DNA from: Streptomyces sp. NK08204
GTDB taxonomy: Bacteria > Actinomycetota > Actinomycetes > Streptomycetales > Streptomycetaceae
Reading direction: 5' to 3'
Assembly (NCBI RefSeq): GCF_020400585.1
Contig: NZ_JAINVF010000008.1
Coordinates: 124,001 to 188,000 of the forward strand
Length of the DNA: 64,000 nt
A program made the position numbers and the translations under genes. The notes below the pieces were generated by a model that was not told the DNA's origin, did not search any database, and was given only the letters and a program-made list of their open reading frames with translations. Positions 60,231-64,000 of this stretch are shown one piece after another; the first letter of the stretch is position 1, and the number at the start of each line of letters is the position of its first letter.

Positions 60231-62171
60231 TCAGGCAGGCGGCACTCCGAGTTCGGCGAGGAGCAGACGCCGTTCGATGTGCCGCGCGGTCGCCGGGTCC
60301 GCGGCGGCCTTCCAGCGCCTGACCGCCGCGCGGAGCGCTTCGGTGTCCGCGTGGCGCAGGGCCGCCGCGAACCGCTCCGGTTCCCGGCCGCCGCGCGCCT
60401 CCTCGGGGGTCGGTACCGGACCGGCTGCCGGCGTCCTCGCTGCGACCGGCTCGCCGACCAGCGCGGGGACCAGCTCCGGGGAGAACAGGCAGGCCAGCTC
60501 CGTACGGCGCTCCGGGCCGGCCAGGGAGCGCAGCAGCTTCACGGCCAACGGCTCCTCCGCGTGTCCGCGCGGCGAGCCCCAGGAGGCGATGTCCGCGGCG
60601 GGCAGCGTGCTGAGCGAGGCCAGCAGAGCCAGCGCCGACGCACCGGGCCGGCCGCGCAGCGCCCGCCCGGCGCGGTCGCACCAGCGCGCCAGCCGCTGCC
60701 GTGCGGCGGTGTCCGGTGCACCGCCGGCGGGCAGCGGCGAGAGCAGGATGCTCCAGCAGTCCAGTTGGACGTCCAGGACCTCCTCGATGAGTGCGGACGC
60801 CCGCGGGAGGTCTGCCTGCCGGTCGTCGGCCAGCGCGGGAACGATCTCGCTGTACAGCAGCCGTACGATCCGGTGCGGGCTGCGCTGGACCCGCCAGCAG
60901 TCGTCATGGGCGTGGTCCGCCAGCAGCTCCTCCACCGTGACCGGCTCCGCCGCAAGGCCGGTGCGCACGCCCCCGTCCTCCGCCTCGAAGTGGTAGAGCT
61001 CGTCGAGGTGTTGCCCGGGCCGCAGCGGGGCGGACACGCGCTCCACCTCCGCCAGCACCGCATCGCTCCGCTCCAGCAGTACGGCACGGCGCTCGGGCGT
61101 CATGGCCTCGGCGTACGGTTTGAGGCGGTCCAGTTCGCGCGAGAACGCCTGCAGCAGGAACGGCGTGGTCAGCCGGTGGCTCATCGGCAGCCCCAGGTAG
61201 GGGAAGACCGCACAGGTGCGGCACGCGGGGCGGTGTCCCACCTCCTCGTCCCGCACCCGGATCAGCTCCGGGTCCCGCACCAGTTCCCGGTACGGCCGTT
61301 CCCAGGCGAGCGAGGCGTCCCAGTCGTGGTAGCAGGGCAGCATCACCCGGCCGTCCGGACCGATGGTGAGAATGCGCGAGCCGGCCCCGCAGGCGGTCAC
61401 GGTCGCCGGGTCGAGCGTGCGCAGATGGTGCAGGAAGGCCAGGTTCACCACGGTGCGCCGCTCGTACCGCTGCTCCGCGACCTTCCGCAGCAGGAGGGAC
61501 GAGGGGACCTTGCGCGGCGCCTGGGCCGGGGCGGTCGCGTCGCTGCGCCCGTTGACGGCGGCCAGCTTGAGCATGCGGACCGAGCCGGCCGGGCGCACCT
61601 CGCTCTGCGCGGCGAAGTAGTCGAACATCGGCGCCAGGTAGATGTCCACCTCGTGCTGCTGCGCGTAGGCGACCACGTCCTGCAGTTCCGCCGCGTTCTG
61701 GTCGGTGACGACGCAGATCAGCTTGAGGTTGTCCGCCCCGTCGGCCCGGAGCTTCTCCACCAGGGTGAGGGTGCGGTCCAGTGTGTCGGTCCCGCGGATG
61801 CGGTGGTAGCGCTCGGCGCTGAGCGTGTCCAGCGAGATGTTCAGTGTGTCGACGAGCGGAACGATCTCGGCGGCCTGCGGGGCGAACCGGATGGCGTTGG
61901 TGGTGAGTTCCACGGTCATGCCGAGGTCACGGGCATGGCGCACCGCCGTGACCAGCTCGCGGTGCAGGGACGGTTCGCCACCGGTGATATCCAGGTAGGT
62001 GACGCCCAGTTCCGCGAGTTCCTCCAGGCAGCGGCGCAGTCCGTCGGCCGTCAGCTCCCGGTGTCCGTCGAAGACGGGGTCCTGCCAGACATTGCAGTAT
62101 CCGCAGCGGGAGTTGCAGCGGAAGGTGAGGTACAGCCGGGCATGCCGGAAACGCGTGGGTGCTGTGGCCAA
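60231..62171 (-). CDS. radical SAM enzyme with extended C-terminal domain
   Basis: 646 aa from ATG 62171. The radical SAM motif is LTFRCNSRCGYCNVW (Cys19, Cys23, Cys26, coordinating the cleaving [4Fe-4S] cluster), followed by ITGGEPS (64-68). A SPASM-like cysteine set after the barrel includes ACGAGSR, LPCYHD and ACRTCAVFPY. The last 250 residues are an Ala/Leu/Arg-rich helical domain that I do not recognise; it may recognise the substrate. Radical SAM enzymes of the SPASM type modify peptides or sugars. Among the neighbouring sugar-type enzymes, oxidation or rearrangement of a sugar or cyclitol is likelier. Confidence 0.92.
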   Translation of the reverse strand: MATAPTRFRHARLYLTFRCNSRCGYCNVWQDPVFDGHRELTADGLRRCLEELAELGVTYLDITGGEPSLHRELVTAVRHARDLGMTVELTTNAIRFAPQAAEIVPLVDTLNISLDTLSAERYHRIRGTDTLDRTLTLVEKLRADGADNLKLICVVTDQNAAELQDVVAYAQQHEVDIYLAPMFDYFAAQSEVRPAGSVRMLKLAAVNGRSDATAPAQAPRKVPSSLLLRKVAEQRYERRTVVNLAFLHHLRTLDPATVTACGAGSRILTIGPDGRVMLPCYHDWDASLAWERPYRELVRDPELIRVRDEEVGHRPACRTCAVFPYLGLPMSHRLTTPFLLQAFSRELDRLKPYAEAMTPERRAVLLERSDAVLAEVERVSAPLRPGQHLDELYHFEAEDGGVRTGLAAEPVTVEELLADHAHDDCWRVQRSPHRIVRLLYSEIVPALADDRQADLPRASALIEEVLDVQLDCWSILLSPLPAGGAPDTAARQRLARWCDRAGRALRGRPGASALALLASLSTLPAADIASWGSPRGHAEEPLAVKLLRSLAGPERRTELACLFSPELVPALVGEPVAARTPAAGPVPTPEEARGGREPERFAAALRHADTEALRAAVRRWKAAADPATARHIERRLLLAELGVPPA

Positions 62172-62196
62172 GGTGGCTCCTCGTGCAGGTGCGGGT

Positions 62197-63126
62197 TCAG
62201 ACGGCGGAAGTCCCGGCGAACGCCGGCGCCAGCACGCGCGCTCCCTCGCGCACGCCCCGGACGTTGATCTTTTCGGTGGCGGGGAGATCCGCCAGCAGCT
62301 CGCTGGTGAGACAGGCGTTCACCGGGCGGGAGGCATAGCGCGTACGGGCCCGCGGCACCGGTGTCACCAGGCCCGTGGGGACGCCCAGCGCCCGCGCGAT
62401 GACGGTGGCCCACTCGGCGCGTGTGACGCGGTCGGGCCCGCCCAGGTGCAGCACCGGGGGCAGCGGGTGTCCGGCGTGCAGGAGGGCGGCGGTCACCTCC
62501 GCCACGTCGTCCAGGAGGACCGGTGTCGTCCAGTGGTCGTCAGGGGCCTCGATCCGCTCACCGCGTTGCAGCCCGTGGGCGCAGGCGGCGAAGAAGTTCA
62601 GCCACTTGCCCGCGTCGGCCGGCTCGTGTCCGTAGACCAGGCTGACGCGCAGGACCACGGCACGGGGGGCGTTGGTGAGCAGCGCCCGCTCGGCCGTCAG
62701 CTTGGCCCGGCCGTAGGCGTTCGCCGGCGACACGGGGGTGCTCTCGGTGTTGTGGGCCGTCCCGCCGCCGAAGACGTTGTCGGTGGAGATCATGACGATC
62801 CGCGTGCCGGGCGCCAGGGCGGCGAAGGTGCCCGCCACGGCGACGTGCGCGGCCCGCGCCTCCTCCGGGTGGTCCTCGCACCAGGTGACGTCGGACGGGC
62901 CGTGCACCAGGACGATCCGCCCGGGACGCAGACGGTCGAGCAGCCCCTGGCAGGCCTCGGCGTCGGTGGCGTCCAGGGCGTCCCAGCGGGCTCCGTAGCT
63001 CTCGGGCGGCAGGACGGGCCGGCGGCGCGAGACGAGGGTCACGGCCTCACCCGCCGATGCCAGATGCCGGGCTATGCCGGTGCCGACCAGGCCGCTGCCC
63101 ACCACGAGGGTGCTGTCAACGCTCAC
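62197..63126 (-). CDS. NAD-dependent dTDP-4-dehydrorhamnose reductase-like (RmlD/SDR) protein
   Basis: 309 aa from GTG 63126. It has the extended-SDR pattern: TLVVGSGLVGTGIARHLASAG for NAD(P) binding, VMISTDNVFGGGTAHNTESTPVSPANAYGRAKLTAERALL with the Thr/Ser-Tyr-Lys catalytic set (YGRAK) and RVSLVYGHEP. RmlD-like reductases act on nucleotide-linked 4-keto sugars; the exact substrate is unknown. It overlaps the ROK gene stop by 4 bp. Confidence 0.9.
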   Translation of the reverse strand: MSVDSTLVVGSGLVGTGIARHLASAGEAVTLVSRRRPVLPPESYGARWDALDATDAEACQGLLDRLRPGRIVLVHGPSDVTWCEDHPEEARAAHVAVAGTFAALAPGTRIVMISTDNVFGGGTAHNTESTPVSPANAYGRAKLTAERALLTNAPRAVVLRVSLVYGHEPADAGKWLNFFAACAHGLQRGERIEAPDDHWTTPVLLDDVAEVTAALLHAGHPLPPVLHLGGPDRVTRAEWATVIARALGVPTGLVTPVPRARTRYASRPVNACLTSELLADLPATEKINVRGVREGARVLAPAFAGTSAV

Positions 63127-64000
63127 GGCGCCCCCTGCGAGGAGGACACCAGGGTCCGGTCCGCCAGCAGCCGGCCCGCACCGATCAGCCCGTGGTCGTC
63201 GTCGGCGACCCCGAGCGACACCATCCGGTCGATCTGGGCGGCATCGAGGCCGAAGCAGCCCAGCCGCACCAACTCGCCCACCAGCAGCCGCCGGTACGGT
63301 TCTCCGACGGCCAGGGCGAAGCCGCCCATCAGGATGAAGCGGCACACCGCGATCGCCGTGAAGACTCCCGTGATCGCCTGGGCGAGGCAGGTGAGGGTGG
63401 CGCGCAGCACCTCGGTGGCGAAGGGATCGCCCGCGCGTACCGCCGCGGCGACGGCCCGGTTGTCGATGTGCTCCGCACGGCCGTCGCACAGCGCGGCGAG
63501 GCGGGAGCCGCGGAAGGCGGTCCCGTCCGCGTGAGCGGCCCGGCGCGTCGCTGCCAGCACGCCCCGCCCGGAGGCGATGGCGCCCAGGTGGCCGCGTCCC
63601 CCGCAGTCGCACAGCGGCGCGTCCGGGGAGAGGTCGCAGACCCAGTGGCCCAGCTCGCCGCCGTGGCCGTCGGCGTCGACGAGGACCTCGCCGCCGCGGA
63701 ACACCTTGTTGCCGATGCCGGAGCTGACGGTCAGCAGGCAGAAGTCCCCGGGTTCGGTGGCCGCGTACCGCCAGGCCGCCGCCGTCAGGTCGTTCACCAC
63801 CACGGCCGGTGCACCGGTGCGTTCCGCCAGCAGCTCGCCGAGCGGCAACGGATCCCCGCGCCGCCCCCAGACGGTGGGGGCGGCGAGCACCAGCCCGGCG
63901 GCCGTGATCGGCCCCGCGAAGGCCACGCCCAGCGCCCGCGGCGGACGTCCGCCGGTGTGCACGGCGACCTCGCGCACGATCTGCTCCACCACCCGCCGCT
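63123..64000 (-). CDS. ROK-family sugar kinase or regulator (N-terminus beyond window)
   Basis: At least 291 residues, open to the right-hand edge, so the ATP-binding DxGGT start of the family is not in the window. The middle has LGVAFAGPITAAGLVLAAPTVWGRRG, VNDLTAAAW, LTVSSGIGNKVF and GGELGHWVCDLSPDAPLCDCGGRGHLGAIASGRGV. The ROK zinc motif usually reads CxCGxxGCxE; here the third Cys is His (CDCGGRGH). The rest shows ATLTCLAQAITGVFTAIAVCRFILMGGFA. It could phosphorylate a hexose or an N-acetylhexosamine precursor of the pathway. A DNA-binding N-terminal domain cannot be excluded. Confidence 0.85.
   Translation of the reverse strand, partial: RRVVEQIVREVAVHTGGRPPRALGVAFAGPITAAGLVLAAPTVWGRRGDPLPLGELLAERTGAPAVVVNDLTAAAWRYAATEPGDFCLLTVSSGIGNKVFRGGEVLVDADGHGGELGHWVCDLSPDAPLCDCGGRGHLGAIASGRGVLAATRRAAHADGTAFRGSRLAALCDGRAEHIDNRAVAAAVRAGDPFATEVLRATLTCLAQAITGVFTAIAVCRFILMGGFALAVGEPYRRLLVGELVRLGCFGLDAAQIDRMVSLGVADDDHGLIGAGRLLADRTLVSSSQGAP

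Overview
The window is high-GC actinomycete chromosome, almost certainly Streptomyces or a close relative. Codon third positions are nearly all G or C, starts are often GTG or TTG, genes are tightly packed with ATGA overlaps, and the gene families are typical of streptomycetes: a SpoIIE-type PP2C phosphatase, an ECF41 sigma factor, GlxA- and HutC-type regulators, a Spo0M-like protein and hemerythrins. I see no rRNA, tRNA, CRISPR array or intact insertion sequence.

The centrepiece (about 9313-24163) is a complete high-affinity [NiFe]-hydrogenase locus of group 1h (formerly group 5), the type that scavenges atmospheric H2. Two transcription units converge near 16150. On the plus strand are a 496-aa cluster-associated protein, a hemerythrin, hhyS, hhyL, a NifU-like protein, a DUF5947 protein, a 69-aa protein, a previously easily missed 52-aa single-membrane-span protein and hypA. 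On the minus strand are hypX, an M52 maturation protease, hypB, hypF, hypC, hypD and hypE. Together they cover nickel delivery (HypA/B), cyanide synthesis and transfer (HypE/F/C/D), aerobic CO synthesis (HypX) and C-terminal processing (protease).

Left flank (1-9300): a secreted lamin-tail protein (cut by the window edge), a MerR/MFS divergent pair, a GNAT remnant, an aminoglycoside-phosphotransferase-like kinase, a TetR/SRPBCC divergent pair with two palindromes between them, and a GntR/MFS pair.

Middle (24.3-49 kb): an iron-permease-like protein; an ECF41 sigma/CMD module with two near-identical divergent promoter boxes and a decayed NmrA-like partner beside it; a membrane PAP2-type enzyme; a SpoIIE phosphatase with an overlapping Zn/HTH protein; a pyruvyl-transferase/FAD-oxidoreductase pair; a second hemerythrin; a three-gene DUF2071 operon; an MFS/XRE-cupin pair; a decayed GMC oxidoreductase; msrA; a thioesterase; a GlxA/dienelactone hydrolase divergent pair; a 2H phosphoesterase; and a lipid kinase/PAP2 pair.

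Right part (49-64 kb): an unusual single polypeptide joining an ECF sigma factor, a zinc-type anti-sigma motif, a membrane span and an extracellular CAP domain; a serine-hydrolase pseudogene broken by 13-bp tandem repeats; a membrane-anchored secreted protein; a family 39 glycosyltransferase; a secreted PAF-acetylhydrolase-like esterase; and a same-strand run of ROK kinase, RmlD-like reductase, radical SAM enzyme, GMC oxidoreductase and aldo/keto reductase that looks like a sugar- or cyclitol-modifying pathway continuing beyond position 64000. Several decayed genes indicate active gene loss in this accessory region.
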